This document shows, piece by piece, positions 14,491-23,482 of a stretch of DNA of 40,694 nucleotides. The stretch covers positions 1 through 40,694 of the forward strand of contig JAMCWG010000013.1 of assembly GCA_023475235.1 (NCBI GenBank), given 5' to 3'. Position numbers and translations under genes: made by a program. The notes below the pieces were generated by a model. It did no database searches. It worked only from the letters and a program-made list of their open reading frames with translations, and had not been told where the DNA came from. Numbering within the stretch: the stretch's first letter is position 1; every line of letters begins with the position of its first letter. The stretch comes from Chloroflexota bacterium (lineage in GTDB: Bacteria > Chloroflexota > UBA6077 > FW602-bin22 > JAMCWG01).

Positions 14491-15696
14491 CTACCCGTTG
14501 CCTCCGCCGGCAGCCGCGCCGGCCTTGCTGTACAGCGGCGACATCGAGCGCAGTCGCTCGATTATCTCGGGCAGTATCGAGAGTACGTAGTCCACTTCCT
14601 GCTCCGTGTTATCGTAGCCCAGGGTGAGCCGCACCGAGCCGTGGGCGATCTCCGGCTGCACCCCCATCGCTAGAAGCACGTGCGATGGCTCCAGGGAGGC
14701 TGAGGTACAGGCAGATCCGCTGGAGGCTGCCACGCCCATAAGGTCCAGGTTCAACAGAATGGACTCGCCCTCGACGTACTGGAAGCAGAAGTTCACATTG
14801 TTGCTCAGCCGCCTGGTCGGGTGCCCATTCAAGCACACGCTGGGGATCCGCTCCTGGATGCCGGCGATCAGCCGGTCGCGCAGCGCGCCGACCTTGCGGT
14901 TGTAGTCATCGCGCCGCTCTTCTGCCATTGCAATCGCCGTCGCCAGTCCTACGATTCCCGCCGTGTTCTCCGTGCCAGCGCGGCGGTTGCGCTCCTGGCT
15001 GCCGCCCTGTGCCTGCGGTATAAGTGGCGTCCTGCGTCTTACGTAAAGTGCGCCAACGCCCTTCGGCCCGTAGAACTTGTGGGCCGAGATACTGTACAGG
15101 TCCACGCCCAGCTCGTCCACCTTGATGGGCAGCTTGCCGACAGCCTGCACCCCGTCGCTGTGGAAGACCACCTTCCGCTCCTTGCAGATGCGGCCTATCT
15201 CGGCGATGGGCTCGATGGTGCCCACCTCGTTGTTGGCGTGCATTATGCTGACCAGGACGGTGCCCTCGGTGATGGCCCGCCCCACCGCGTCAGGGTCGAC
15301 GATTCCATGCTTGTCCACTGGCAGGTAGGTTATCTCGTAACCCCTCTTCGAGAGGTATTCGCAAACGTGCAGGATGGCGTGATGCTCGATAGCAGAGGTG
15401 ATGATGTGGTTGCCCTTGGAGCGCAGCGCGTCGGCCACGCCCTTCAATGCCAGGTTGTCCGACTCCGTGCCGCCGCTGGTGAAAATGATTTCCTCCGGCT
15501 TGGCCCCGATGCCCTCAGCCAGGGTCTGGCGGGACTGGTCGAGGGCCCGCCGCGCCTCTCTGGCCAGGCCGTATATGCTGGAAGCGTTGCCGAACCGCTC
15601 CGAGAAGTACGGCAACATCGCGTCGAGTACCTTGGGATGTACCGCCGTAGTCGCCGAATGGTCCATGTACACCACCTTGTCCGGCTTGTTTTCCAT
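14491..15696 (-). CDS. iscS: Cysteine desulfurase IscS/NifS
   Basis: This 401-residue PLP enzyme converts cysteine to alanine and passes the sulfur as persulfide to IscU. Landmarks are [32 protein letters not shown], the PLP lysine K207 ([12 protein letters not shown]) and catalytic C330 in a long mobile loop ([17 protein letters not shown]), typical of the IscS/NifS class. A GTG two codons upstream overlaps the ribosome site AGGAGG, so ATG 15696 is chosen. It lies between the truncated iscR and iscU with 53 and 37 nt spacers and should be driven by the iscR promoter. Confidence 0.96.
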   Translation of the reverse strand: MENKPDKVVYMDHSATTAVHPKVLDAMLPYFSERFGNASSIYGLAREARRALDQSRQTLAEGIGAKPEEIIFTSGGTESDNLALKGVADALRSKGNHIITSAIEHHAILHVCEYLSKRGYEITYLPVDKHGIVDPDAVGRAITEGTVLVSIMHANNEVGTIEPIAEIGRICKERKVVFHSDGVQAVGKLPIKVDELGVDLYSISAHKFYGPKGVGALYVRRRTPLIPQAQGGSQERNRRAGTENTAGIVGLATAIAMAEERRDDYNRKVGALRDRLIAGIQERIPSVCLNGHPTRRLSNNVNFCFQYVEGESILLNLDLMGVAASSGSACTSASLEPSHVLLAMGVQPEIAHGSVRLTLGYDNTEQEVDYVLSILPEIIERLRSMSPLYSKAGAAAGGGNG

Positions 15697-15749
15697 CGCC
15701 ACCTCCTAATGCCTATCAGTTCTTCTTTGTGATGTCATCGCAATGGGCG

Positions 15750-16034
15750 CTATCTCGCTGGCATCTCGATGGCCACTTTGCCGACTCTGCCGGCTATCAG
15801 GTCCGCCAGCGTCACGGAATCTAGCGTCTCCACTATGCTGTCCCGCAGCCGCTCCCACACCGCTCGGGCGGCACAATTGGACTGGCGAGCACAGATGGCC
15901 AAATTGTCGCCCTGTGCCACGCACGTCACCGGCTCGATTGGCCCCTCCAGGGCCCGTACCACGTCGCCCACGCGTATGCTATCGGGCGCCCGAGCCAGAG
16001 TGTAGCCACCCTTAGCGCCCCGCACGCTCTCCAC
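15750..16034 (-). pseudogene. iscR: IscR (Rrf2 family) lacking the DNA-binding N-terminus
   Basis: The sequence encodes the second half of an Rrf2/IscR regulator: ESVRGAKGGYTLARAPDS, VGDVVRALEGPIEPVTC, the cluster cysteines in C-x9-C-x5-C (CVAQGDNLAIC, SNC) and AVWERLRDSI. Rrf2 proteins need about 50 further N-terminal residues (MRLSTKGRYGLRAML... with the helix-turn-helix), and these are absent here. The frame stays open to a TTG at 16112, but that codon lies in the -35 box of its own promoter. Inside the transcript the first usable start is GTG 16034. A deletion of about 150 bp between the operator and the wing region explains the structure. The product could at most be a ~94-residue Fe-S-binding piece without DNA-binding helices. 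Confidence 0.8.
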
Positions 16035-16062
16035 GAGGTGGACAGTCTCAAAGTCGCTAAAT

Positions 16063-16079
16063 CCTACTAAATTAGTCGG
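16063..16079 (-). promoter_or_regulatory. IscR/Rrf2-type operator
   Basis: CCTACTAAATTAGTCGG contains the perfect dyad ACTAA-A-TTAGT (16066-16076). It lies just downstream of the -10 box, so a bound regulator would block initiation. Sites of this look precede iscR genes in several Gram-positive and Chloroflexota genomes. Confidence 0.6.
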
Positions 16080-16083
16080 GATT

Positions 16084-16112
16084 ATTTTAGCACGCGAGGC
16101 AGGAGATTTCAA
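16084..16112 (-). promoter_or_regulatory. Sigma-70 promoter of the isc operon
   Basis: On the minus strand TTGAAA (16107-16112), a 17 bp spacer and TAAAAT (16084-16089). It would drive the truncated iscR, iscS and iscU. Confidence 0.75.
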
Positions 16113-16119
16113 CAGCTAT

Positions 16120-16735
16120 CTGGTGACTTCAGGGCTTTTTCAAAGTCCGTTGATCCGGCTGCTCGTGGGGCTCACCTCACCCCCTGGCCCCTCGCCAGTC
16201 GCCAGACCCGCCTGCCATAGGCAGGCCCGCCATCCTCACCAGCAGTCAAAGAAGGCGACCCCTCGCCACGGCGAGAGTGCCGCAGGCATCTTGGCGGGAG
16301 GCGAGTCGTCTGCCGAAGGCGGACCCGCCTCTGGCGGGCCGTGGCGAGGGGTGGCCGAAGGCCGGAGGTGAGGTTGACTGCCGTTGGTGAGCAACTGAAG
16401 TACTCTCTGCTTCCTGGCTGGCGACTTTGAAAAGGCCCTCGGTGACTTCGCAGGGTCTTTCGATTATCCGATGTAATCCCTAGGGGCCGACCCGCGTGTC
16501 GGCCCCGAACTGGCGCCCACCGGATTCGATTGGCGCCAGGGCGCACACACGGGTGCGCCCCTACGGAAACGGAGCGTCGATTTCGATAACCGAAAGGCCC
16601 TGGGTGACTTCGGGACATCTTTGCAGTTATTCTGCCTGTTCTCGCTCCGACGAGACGGAGTAGGGCGCGGGTAACCCGCGCCCTACGCGATCGAAAGGAT
16701 TTGCAGGCAAGCTTTGAGAAGGCCATAGGTGACAC
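16120..16735. repeat. Array of nested palindromic repeats
   Basis: This gene-free stretch is built from a recurrent unit, roughly GACTTTGAAAAGGCCCT-N-GGTGACTTC-N-AGGG. Copies lie at 16121-16147 (inverted), 16423-16460, 16593-16622 and 16712-16733 (the last more diverged). Between them sit different palindromic modules. The first, 16172-16374, has ends CCTCACCCCCTGGCCCCTCGCC and GGCGAGGGGTGGCCGAAGGC...GGTGAGG. The second, 16480-16564, runs from TAGGGGCCGACCCGCGTGTC to GGTGCGCCCCTA. The third is GTAGGGCGCGGGTAACCCGCGCCCTAC at 16660-16686. It looks like repeated insertion of small elements into one another. Confidence 0.7.
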
Positions 16736-16779
16736 TGGAGCCAGATCGAGGATATTCTAGTGAGGGTGGAGATGCGCGC

Positions 16780-18417
16780 TCAACCGACAGGCAAGGTGAA
16801 GAAAATGGTTGTACCCTGGCCGACTTCGCTTTCCGCCCAGATGCTTCCGCCGTGTGCTTCGACGATGAGGCGGGCAAGGTACAGCCCTAGGGAAAGTTCT
16901 GGCGCCCTTACGCCCGTGCGCGGCCGGTAGAAGCGCTCGAACAGATGGGGGACGTCTTCGGTGGGGATGCCCGGACCACGGTCGACCACCGAAACGAGGA
17001 TCTCCCCATCGCTCTCCACCAGCCGCACCACCACGAGCGCGTCCGGGGGAGACTGTGCCAGGGCATTCATAATCAGGTACTCGATGGCCCGCTCCACGCG
17101 CTCCGGGTCGACTACCACAGGAGGCATCCCTTCCTGCGCCTCCACCTGGAGATGGGCCCTGTCCTCCATCGTCCCCACGCGCCCGGCGAGATCCGTGACC
17201 AGGCGACCGAGATCGGTCGTCTGTTTATGCAGCTCCAGATGGCCCGTCTCCAGGCGGTCGACCTCCACAAGGTCCGCGATCATCGAGCCCATCCGCCTGC
17301 CACTCTCCAGAATGGCCTGGGCGATCTCGGCGTCCTGCTCCAGACCCTGCCGCATCAACCGCCGGTGAAGCAGCTCAGCCTGGACGGTTACTGCGGTGAG
17401 GCTGTTGCGCAGATCGTGAGATATCCGGTGAAGGAACTCCTCTCGCTGCTCCTGCGATTCGCGCAAGGCTGTGATGTCGGTGAACGTGACCACTGCCCCG
17501 AGCAGCTCCCCTTGCGCGCCGCGGATGGGCCCGGCGCTGGCAGAAACCCAGACGGGTTGCCTGCCGGCGGTCCGGATGGCCATCACCACGCCCTGCACCA
17601 TCTCGCCCCGCATCGCTCTGCGGGGAGGCAGCTCCTCCGCTGTGAAGGGCTCGCCCTCGAGGGTCTCGACGGCCAGCATGGCCATTCGCCTGGACAGAGG
17701 GAGCTGCAGCTCGGCCTCAGAGTAGCCCAGTATCCTTTCGGCAGCCGGGTTCATACGCTCGATCTCTCCGTTCGAGCCGTAGATGAGGACGCCATCGGTG
17801 ATAGAGGTGATGGTCGCCTCCAGGTTGTCCGCCTGCCGCCGGGCCTCTCTCGCCTGCTCACGTGCGCGCATGCTAGCGACGGCAAGTCGCTGGTTCATTG
17901 CCTGTAGCTGGTCTGGAAGCCGCTGGCGCTCCTCTTCTGCACGCTGGCGCTTGGTCACTTCGCGGTGCAGGACCAGGTAGCCCAGAAATGCGCCGTCGGT
18001 CCCATAAAGGGGGGAGATGCTCAGGTCCCAGTAGGTCAGGCCCCGCTCGGGCTGGTCCTTGAACTCGAATGAGAACGCCTCGGCCTGGAAAGGCTTGCCG
18101 GTTTCGCGCACTTCCTCGCAGATGCGACCGATCCGGTCTTTCGCGCTGGGAAACACCTCTTCGGGAGAACGCCCTATCATTCCCCCGGGATGGAGGCGGG
18201 TCTGCTGGGCCGAACTTGCATTCACGGCCCGGACGACACCGTCGGGGCTGATGTACAGCATTCCGTCCGGTGAGCGGGCGAAAACCGCCGCCAGGATGGC
18301 GGCCTGTTCCTCAACAGTGAGCGGAAGGAGATCAAGGTTCCCCGCTGCATCGGGGCCATTGGGGACCCGCCCTGCCCGCGACGTGTCTGCTCCCGAGCTC
18401 ATCGCTTCGTGCCCCAT
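16780..18417 (-). CDS. PAS-domain sensor histidine kinase
   Basis: The 545-residue protein has two PAS domains and no transmembrane segment. PAS 1 is at about 40-160 (RSPDGMLYISPDGVVRAVNASS, ending LHREVTKRQRAEEE). A short coiled coil spans 158-198. PAS 2 is at about 200-318 (SITDGVLIYGSNGEIERMNPAA, FTDITALRE). A HisKA dimerisation helix follows with phospho-acceptor H334 (RISHDLRNSLTA). The ATPase domain has N451 in NALAQSPPD, G1 box DRGPGIP (479-485), an F box and LSLGLYLARLIVEAHGG. It should sense a soluble signal or bound cofactor and phosphorylate a response regulator. No regulator is adjacent; the nearest is at 22748. The start is uncertain: ATG 18417 or ATG 18402, neither with a strong ribosome site. 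Confidence 0.92.
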   Translation of the reverse strand: MGHEAMSSGADTSRAGRVPNGPDAAGNLDLLPLTVEEQAAILAAVFARSPDGMLYISPDGVVRAVNASSAQQTRLHPGGMIGRSPEEVFPSAKDRIGRICEEVRETGKPFQAEAFSFEFKDQPERGLTYWDLSISPLYGTDGAFLGYLVLHREVTKRQRAEEERQRLPDQLQAMNQRLAVASMRAREQAREARRQADNLEATITSITDGVLIYGSNGEIERMNPAAERILGYSEAELQLPLSRRMAMLAVETLEGEPFTAEELPPRRAMRGEMVQGVVMAIRTAGRQPVWVSASAGPIRGAQGELLGAVVTFTDITALRESQEQREEFLHRISHDLRNSLTAVTVQAELLHRRLMRQGLEQDAEIAQAILESGRRMGSMIADLVEVDRLETGHLELHKQTTDLGRLVTDLAGRVGTMEDRAHLQVEAQEGMPPVVVDPERVERAIEYLIMNALAQSPPDALVVVRLVESDGEILVSVVDRGPGIPTEDVPHLFERFYRPRTGVRAPELSLGLYLARLIVEAHGGSIWAESEVGQGTTIFFTLPVG

Positions 18418-18872
18418 CCCTTACCCTGGGCCTCATTGGGAACAACAAGAAGACGCCCTCGACATGAGCCCTTCTGTTACGGCTTCTTCGCCTTCATTTA
18501 ACTCGTTCGGGTGACACACCTTGAACCCTGAAACCCGGAGCGATGCAGGTGTTCTAGTGAATCATCTCGCTCGCGACAAAAAAAGCGGGGCACTTCCCCA
18601 AGCCGCGGCCCTCCCCACAGCCGGAAAAAGACAATGCCGAAAGGCGATATGAGCCTTGAAGCGCCTTCGGTGACCGAAGAGGCACGCCCACAAGGACCAT
18701 GAACTTGGAGTGCGCTCCCACCGAAGCGGACACAGCGTTGCAAGCCGACACAGGCCCATTTGGTGCTGGCATCGTGAAACACCCTCACAGGCAGGGGAAG
18801 GAGATTATCGGAGTGCAGCGACGGGAAATTCCGGACGGAATGCTTCGCGCCTTACTGTTATTATACTATATT

Positions 18873-20183
18873 CTAATCAAAGAGGCGCTCTCGGAGTGCC
18901 GGGACCAATTCAGCAATGGGGACGCGCACCTGGTCCATCGTGTCGCGGTCACGGATCGTGACCGCCCGGTCTTCCTCCACCGTCTGGAAGTCGACGGTCA
19001 CGCAGAGCGGCGTGCCCACTTCGTCCTGCCGGCGATACCGGCGTCCGATGCTCTGGGCATCGTCATAGGAAGTGACGAAGTGCTCCCGCAATTGGCCCCA
19101 GACCTCGCGAGCCGTCGGCACCAGCTTAGCATTGCGGGACAGGGGCAGCACGGCTACCTGGATGGGAGCGATCCTGGGGTGCAGCCGCAGCACCACGCGC
19201 GTGCCTTCTTTGTCCGGCTCCTCGTCGTAAGCATCGATCAGAAAGACCAGGAAGGCGCGGTCCACGCCTGCCGATGGCTCGATCACGTAGGGCAGGATAT
19301 GCTCGCCCGATTGCTCGTCGAACATAGTGAGGTCCTGGCCGCTGGCAGTCGAGTGGCGCCGCAGGTCGAAATCGGTGCGGTTGGCGATGCCCTCGATCTC
19401 CGCCCAGCCAAAGGGAAACCTGTACTCGATGTCGGCGCAGCCCTTAGCGTAGTGCGCCAGCTCATCAGACTCGTGGGGACGCAGCCGCAGGTTCTCGCGC
19501 TTGACGCCGTGGCTGACGTACCATTCGAAGCGGTCGCGGATCCAGCGCTGGTGCCACTCGTCGTCGGTGCCCGGCCGCACGAAGTACTCTATCTCCATCT
19601 GCTCGAACTCGCGCTGCCGGAAGAGGAAATTGCCGGGCGTTATCTCGTTCCGGAAAGCCTTGCCGATCTGGGCGATGCCGAAGGGCAGCTTCCGGCGAGT
19701 AGCAATCTGCACGTTGCGGAAGTTAGCGAAGATACCCTGGGCAGTCTCGGGACGCAGGTACGCCACCGAGGCATCGTCCTGGATGGGGCCGACGAAGGTG
19801 CGGAACATCGTGTTGAACCAGCGGGGCTCGGTGAGCAGCCCCTGGCAGGACGGGCAGGTGCCGCCCTCGAGCTGGTCCTGACGGAACCGCTGATGGCAGA
19901 CCTTGCACTCCACCAACGCCTCGATGAAGCCGTCCACGTGGCCCGAAGCCTTCCACACGGCGGGGTGCATGATGATGGCCGCATCCAGACCGACCACATC
20001 GTCTCGCCGGTGGACGACAGCCCGCCACCAGGCGTCTTTGACATTGCGCTTCATCTCCACGCCCAGCGGCCCGTAGTCCCAGAAGGAGCCGAAGCCCCCG
20101 TAGATCTCGCTTCCAGGAAAGACGAAGCCCCGCCGCTTGCTGAGCGAGACGATGGTGTCCATATCAACGGTCTTCTCTTGCAT
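18873..20183 (-). CDS. glyS: Glycyl-tRNA synthetase, dimeric (alpha2) type
   Basis: The 436-residue class II synthetase charges tRNA-Gly. The N-terminus [34 protein letters not shown] is the hallmark of the alpha2 type, unlike the GlyQ/GlyS tetramer. A zinc-knuckle-like pair is present ([14 protein letters not shown]). Class II motif 2 is FRNEITP, motif 3 is the [10 protein letters not shown] region, and the anticodon-binding C-terminal domain reads [12 protein letters not shown]. Length is at the short end of normal. The frame runs back to 20294, but ATG 20183 gives the usual N-terminus. ATG 20210 is an alternative. A promoter lies about 200 nt upstream. It probably forms its own transcript. 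Confidence 0.95.
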   Translation of the reverse strand: MQEKTVDMDTIVSLSKRRGFVFPGSEIYGGFGSFWDYGPLGVEMKRNVKDAWWRAVVHRRDDVVGLDAAIIMHPAVWKASGHVDGFIEALVECKVCHQRFRQDQLEGGTCPSCQGLLTEPRWFNTMFRTFVGPIQDDASVAYLRPETAQGIFANFRNVQIATRRKLPFGIAQIGKAFRNEITPGNFLFRQREFEQMEIEYFVRPGTDDEWHQRWIRDRFEWYVSHGVKRENLRLRPHESDELAHYAKGCADIEYRFPFGWAEIEGIANRTDFDLRRHSTASGQDLTMFDEQSGEHILPYVIEPSAGVDRAFLVFLIDAYDEEPDKEGTRVVLRLHPRIAPIQVAVLPLSRNAKLVPTAREVWGQLREHFVTSYDDAQSIGRRYRRQDEVGTPLCVTVDFQTVEEDRAVTIRDRDTMDQVRVPIAELVPALRERLFD

Positions 20184-20385
20184 GCTCTCTAAGTCCCCAC
20201 CTTCGTTCATGCTTTCGAGGGGGCCTGCGCCCGATCGAAAAGCTCTGGCTGTGCGCGTAAGCCGGCACTCACCTGATTGGCTACATGAGTGCAATCGTCC
20301 TCATTGTCGAGGCGGACAGCACTCTAGCTCATACGAGGCAAACCCGCCAACGACCCGTGCGTCGTCCGGCCAACACACAACGTCG

Positions 20386-20415
20386 ATTATAAATGGGAGC
20401 GGCCTCCCTTAGCAA
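20386..20415 (-). promoter_or_regulatory. Sigma-70 promoter of glyS
   Basis: On the minus strand TTGCTA (20410-20415), an 18 bp spacer and TATAAT (20386-20391), giving a leader of about 195 nt before glyS. I see no complete T-box or other riboswitch in that leader. Confidence 0.6.
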
Positions 20416-20455
20416 ACAAGAGGCCCGCTCCCCTGTCCTCTCTGTTGACAGCACA

Positions 20456-20477
20456 GGGCCGGTCGACAGACCGGCCC
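20456..20477 (-). terminator. Hairpin after the FBP aldolase/phosphatase gene
   Basis: GGGCCGGTC (20456-20464), loop GACA and GACCGGCCC (20469-20477) form a perfect 9 bp stem 36 nt downstream of the stop at 20513. Confidence 0.65.
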
Positions 20478-20512
20478 CCAGGAAGGATCAGGGTCCCCTT
20501 GGAAAAATGTGG

Positions 20513-21607
20513 TCACATCGACTGCCACCGCTCCTGCAGCTTTGCCATAATGGCAGGCATCGTGGTGTACTCCAGCTCGTGCAACGACAGGCGATGGGGC
20601 TCGAACGGGCCGTGACGCCGCAGGTACTCGCCGATCTGGTTGGCCCACTCTCGCGTCATATCGAAGCTGGGATCGTCGAACATATCCAGCGGCCCCACCA
20701 GCTTTCCGTCGGCCAGTTGGAAGCCGGCCGCTATGACCCGGGGCGGCCCGTCGAACCGGCTCGGATTGCACTTCGCGAAGCACGTCGGCATGAGAGGGCC
20801 GTGGTGTGAGCCGCGCATCCAGCCCTCCACTAGCTGCGGCATGGCGAAGGGCTCCAACACTTCGCCAACCGCCGGGAAAGCCCCCTGGCAGCGCACGATG
20901 CACACAGGGTCGTCCTTGCCCACATACTTGCCGGCGATGAGGCTGAGCCTCTCGGTCGAGGAGACCGCCGCGACCTGGCCGGTGTTGCGCGAATACACCG
21001 CCTTCACCGTGTACCGGGAGGGCGCGCCGATGAACATCAGCAGGTCATAGATCTCTTCCGGCGAGTTAAAGGTGATCTTCTTGTGGTCCACCACGTCCTG
21101 CACTTCGAAGCTGAAGCCCTCGTGCATTCCCGGCGCAATGACGAGTCCGGAGGTGTTGAAGGGATCGGAAAACATTTTATATAGAGGTTGATTCCAGGCC
21201 CCTGCCGAGGTCTTATCGGCCATGAAAACGATTACCGGCTCGGATGGGCGCTCTTCGATCTCCATCTCTGCCAGGCCCGGGCCCATTCCTCGAACGTTCC
21301 CGGAGAAGGCATCGGCGATAAGGTCCTGACCGGCACCGTATAGCTTCAGCTTCCTGGCCACATCGGCACAGTCCTCGAAGGTCTCCCAGGCCATTTTGTG
21401 AATGTGATCGTTGTCCACGCCCTGCTCATGGGTCATAATGAGCTCAAGATCATCGCCACAGCGCATCACCTTGTAGTCGATGAGCAGACCCTCCTGCTTC
21501 GCCGATGCGCAGTGCCGCTCCCCCTCGTCCATGAGGTCGGGGTGCATACTGGCATGCCCCACATATCCCCCGACGTCGGCTTTGATCACGCTTAGAGTTA
21601 TCACCAT
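20513..21607 (-). CDS. Fructose-1,6-bisphosphate aldolase/phosphatase (class V)
   Basis: This bifunctional enzyme condenses the two triose phosphates to fructose-1,6-bisphosphate and then hydrolyses it to fructose-6-phosphate, making gluconeogenesis one-way. It is known from archaea and deep-branching bacteria. The 364-residue protein starts MVITLSVIKADVGGYVGH, with metal ligands D11 and H18. D52/D53 (CGDDLELIMTH) and ADKTSAG match the magnesium site. Y199 and K202 (SRYTVKAVYS) have the spacing of the aldolase Tyr/Schiff-base Lys pair, and a C-terminal Tyr stands in LEYTTMP. ATG 21607 is preferred because it reproduces the family N-terminus. ATG 21619 is possible, and the open frame to 21766 has no support. 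The enzyme suggests growth on non-sugar carbon. Confidence 0.95.
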   Translation of the reverse strand: MVITLSVIKADVGGYVGHASMHPDLMDEGERHCASAKQEGLLIDYKVMRCGDDLELIMTHEQGVDNDHIHKMAWETFEDCADVARKLKLYGAGQDLIADAFSGNVRGMGPGLAEMEIEERPSEPVIVFMADKTSAGAWNQPLYKMFSDPFNTSGLVIAPGMHEGFSFEVQDVVDHKKITFNSPEEIYDLLMFIGAPSRYTVKAVYSRNTGQVAAVSSTERLSLIAGKYVGKDDPVCIVRCQGAFPAVGEVLEPFAMPQLVEGWMRGSHHGPLMPTCFAKCNPSRFDGPPRVIAAGFQLADGKLVGPLDMFDDPSFDMTREWANQIGEYLRRHGPFEPHRLSLHELEYTTMPAIMAKLQERWQSM

Positions 21608-21729
21608 CCCATCCCCCATTTGCAGAATTTTGCCAGGCGCATCGGACGCGATGCACCCTGATATGAACGCGCTCGGGCGAGCGCATACGACGCAGCAGGT
21701 AAATCTGAGAAGCAGGCGGAAGATATCTT

Positions 21730-21852
21730 GCGGTGCATGTTGACGGGGAAGACTTCGCGGCGACAACCCCCGCCAGTAGCAGGAGCTACACGACGCCCGA
21801 CGAAGTCCCGCGTATAACGGTGGATCATCTCCTGTTCTTCGGTGAGATCCAA
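21730..21852 (-). pseudogene. 5' stub of an acyl-CoA dehydrogenase gene
   Basis: From TTG 21852 the frame reads MDLTEEQEMIHRYTRDFVGR followed by RVAP and, after a short stretch, REVFPVNMHRKI. This is the first alpha helix and linker of acyl-CoA dehydrogenases (consensus LTEEQ..l...vr.F....v.P......e.FP). About 40 codons on, the similarity ends and the frame runs on into the leader of the FBP aldolase/phosphatase gene. GAGGAGAT precedes the TTG and a full promoter precedes that, so only the 5' end of the gene survived. Confidence 0.65.
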
Positions 21853-21905
21853 GTCAACGGATATCTCCTCGTATTCACCTACAAACGGGACCGCTCGATA
21901 TGTTA

Positions 21906-21934
21906 ATTATAAACCAGGATAACCGGTGCGACAA
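21906..21934 (-). promoter_or_regulatory. Sigma-70 promoter upstream of the acyl-CoA dehydrogenase stub
   Basis: On the minus strand TTGTCG (21929-21934), a 17 bp spacer and TATAAT (21906-21911). With the dehydrogenase body gone, transcription from here would now run into the FBP aldolase/phosphatase gene 300 nt downstream. Confidence 0.65.
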
Positions 21935-22040
21935 TGCTTTTTGGTCAAAACAACGCATGACAACGTGCGGTTTCGCCTGAGAATGACTGTATAAAGCGCC
22001 AACACCCGTACCCAGCTCTTGATGCCGCGTTGGCCACTCA

Positions 22041-22576
22041 CTCATCGGCCCCGATGACACGGTGTACTGCGCGGACGATGCTGACCACACGGTGCGGAAG
22101 TGCACCCTCGACGGTAAGATCCCGATGACCCTGGGCACGCGGGGTAAGCCCTCCGACACCGGCTACGACGGCAAGGACTACAAGACCATAAAGCGCGCGG
22201 GCCTGCCCTTCAATCGCCCGACCAGCGTGGCCCTCTCGCCTGCCGGCGAGATATACGTCAGCGATGGGTACGGCAACGCCCCAACGGTATGTTCATCGGC
22301 AATGACGGCAACCTCTACATCTCGGAGCTGTACTCGTCGGCGAACGCCGAGCGTCCTGCCCGGCCGGCGCAGATCAGCATTCGGACCCTCGACGGGAAGC
22401 TCCTGGCCCGCTGTGGTAGCGAGGACTACTCAGTAGTCGGCAACTTCTTCGCCCCTCACGGCCTCTGGGGTGACGCCGAGGGCAACCTGTATGTCGGCGA
22501 GCTGGAGGTGTCGTCGAATCGGGGGCCGAGGCCGGCCGACTATCCCGCGATACACAAGCTGCTTCGGGTGAGGTGA
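22041..22576 (+). pseudogene. Beta-propeller (NHL/SMP-30-like) gene with internal deletion and frameshift
   Basis: From 22041 one frame encodes propeller blades: GPDDTVYCADDADHTVRKCT, NRPTSVALSPAGEIYVSDGY, GNA. Near 22280-22290 the match jumps to another frame, which reads MFIGNDGNLYISELYSSANA, FFAPHGLWGDAEGNLYVGEL and ends at TGA 22574-22576. The middle blades expected between (heading RVHKF...DG) are missing and there is no start codon region with a ribosome site. Both ends and the reading frame are therefore damaged. Intact relatives are six-bladed propellers, often secreted lactonases or lyases. Confidence 0.8.
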
Positions 22577-22632
22577 GCGACCGGGGGCTCATCTCAGGGA
22601 GAGCCTGGCAGCCTCGTGCGAGCCGGCTTCAG

Positions 22633-22670
22633 ACGGCGACGCCGGAAGAAATCTCTTCCGGCGTCGCCGT
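22633..22670. terminator. Strong hairpin terminator
   Basis: ACGGCGACGCCGGAAGA (22633-22649), loop AATC and TCTTCCGGCGTCGCCGT (22654-22670) form a perfect 17 bp stem. It lies between the propeller pseudogene and the stop of the response regulator gene on the other strand. Confidence 0.75.
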
Positions 22671-22747
22671 ACGGCGCCTTCCGTCCCTACTTATGCGGTG
22701 GCCGCTGCTTCGGGGTTGGGGACTGGTAATGGATCGTCGCGCTCGGC

Positions 22748-23482
22748 TCAGCTTGCCAGGCGCTCGGCGCGCCGGATGTAATAGCCGAAGCCACGCTCCG
22801 AAATGATCCGCGCCGGCCGCTTGGGATCTGGTTCCACCTTGCGGCGGAGGTAGCCGATGTACAGCTTGAGGTATTGCGACTCTTCCTGGTATTCCGGCCC
22901 CCACACACGGGTGAGCAGATCTTTGTGACTCACCGTTTCGCCGGGCCGCTGCATCAGGCAGGAGAGCAGCCGGAACTCGGTCGGGGTGAGCTTAACGTGT
23001 TTGCCGCCGATGGTCACCCTTCGAAGCACCAGGTCCATCTCCAGGTCGCCGTTCACCAGCTTCGTCGTCACCCGGTCCGTCGAGGGGAACTCGGCCCGGC
23101 GGAGCAGTGCCTGCACGCGGGCCAACAGGGCCTTGACCCCGAAGGGCTTGACGACGTAGTCGTCGGCTCCGGAATCCAGCCCTTTGATCATATCTTCTTC
23201 GCTCGTCTTGGCCGTCAGCATCAGTATGGGCACGTTGGATACATCTCGAACACGCCTGCAGGTCTCGTAGCCATCCATATCCGGCATCATAAGGTCCAGG
23301 ATGATGAGATCGGGATGATGTTCGTATACCTGCCGAAGGGCCTCTCTGCCGCTGGTTGCGCCCACCGACCGGTATCCCTCGTCCTGCAGCGCAAGAAGCA
23401 ACGCCTTTACCAGGGCCTCGTCGTCATCGACTACCAGTACGACGTGCTCTTGTGGTCCTCCATCTCCTCTCGTCTCCATCAT
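22748..23482 (-). CDS. OmpR/PhoB-family response regulator
   Basis: The 244-residue protein has a receiver domain at residues 14-130 with acidic pair D19/D20, phospho-acceptor D63 (LIILDLMMPDMDG), the conserved Thr (LMLTAK) and Lys (DYVVKPFG). The OmpR-type winged helix follows (KLTPTEFRLLSCLMQRPGET, LLTRVWGPEY, LKLYIGYLRRKVEPDP, GFGYYI). Phosphorylated, it should bind promoter repeats as a dimer. The start ATG 23482 follows GGAGG at good spacing; the longer frame to 23554 lacks one. It lies downstream of the large histidine kinase on the same strand and is the likeliest partner of that kinase. Confidence 0.95.
   Translation of the reverse strand: MMETRGDGGPQEHVVLVVDDDEALVKALLLALQDEGYRSVGATSGREALRQVYEHHPDLIILDLMMPDMDGYETCRRVRDVSNVPILMLTAKTSEEDMIKGLDSGADDYVVKPFGVKALLARVQALLRRAEFPSTDRVTTKLVNGDLEMDLVLRRVTIGGKHVKLTPTEFRLLSCLMQRPGETVSHKDLLTRVWGPEYQEESQYLKLYIGYLRRKVEPDPKRPARIISERGFGYYIRRAERLAS

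Noticed and set aside
18498-18788. 96-codon minus-strand ORF between the kinase and glyS
   Set aside because: No ribosome site and several overlapping frames of similar length; no protein-like pattern.
20184-20378. T-box riboswitch in the glyS leader (AAGGTGG near 20200 on the minus strand)
   Set aside because: Only the first seven bases of the T-box motif match; the following ACC-GCG part is replaced and no specifier stem could be drawn.
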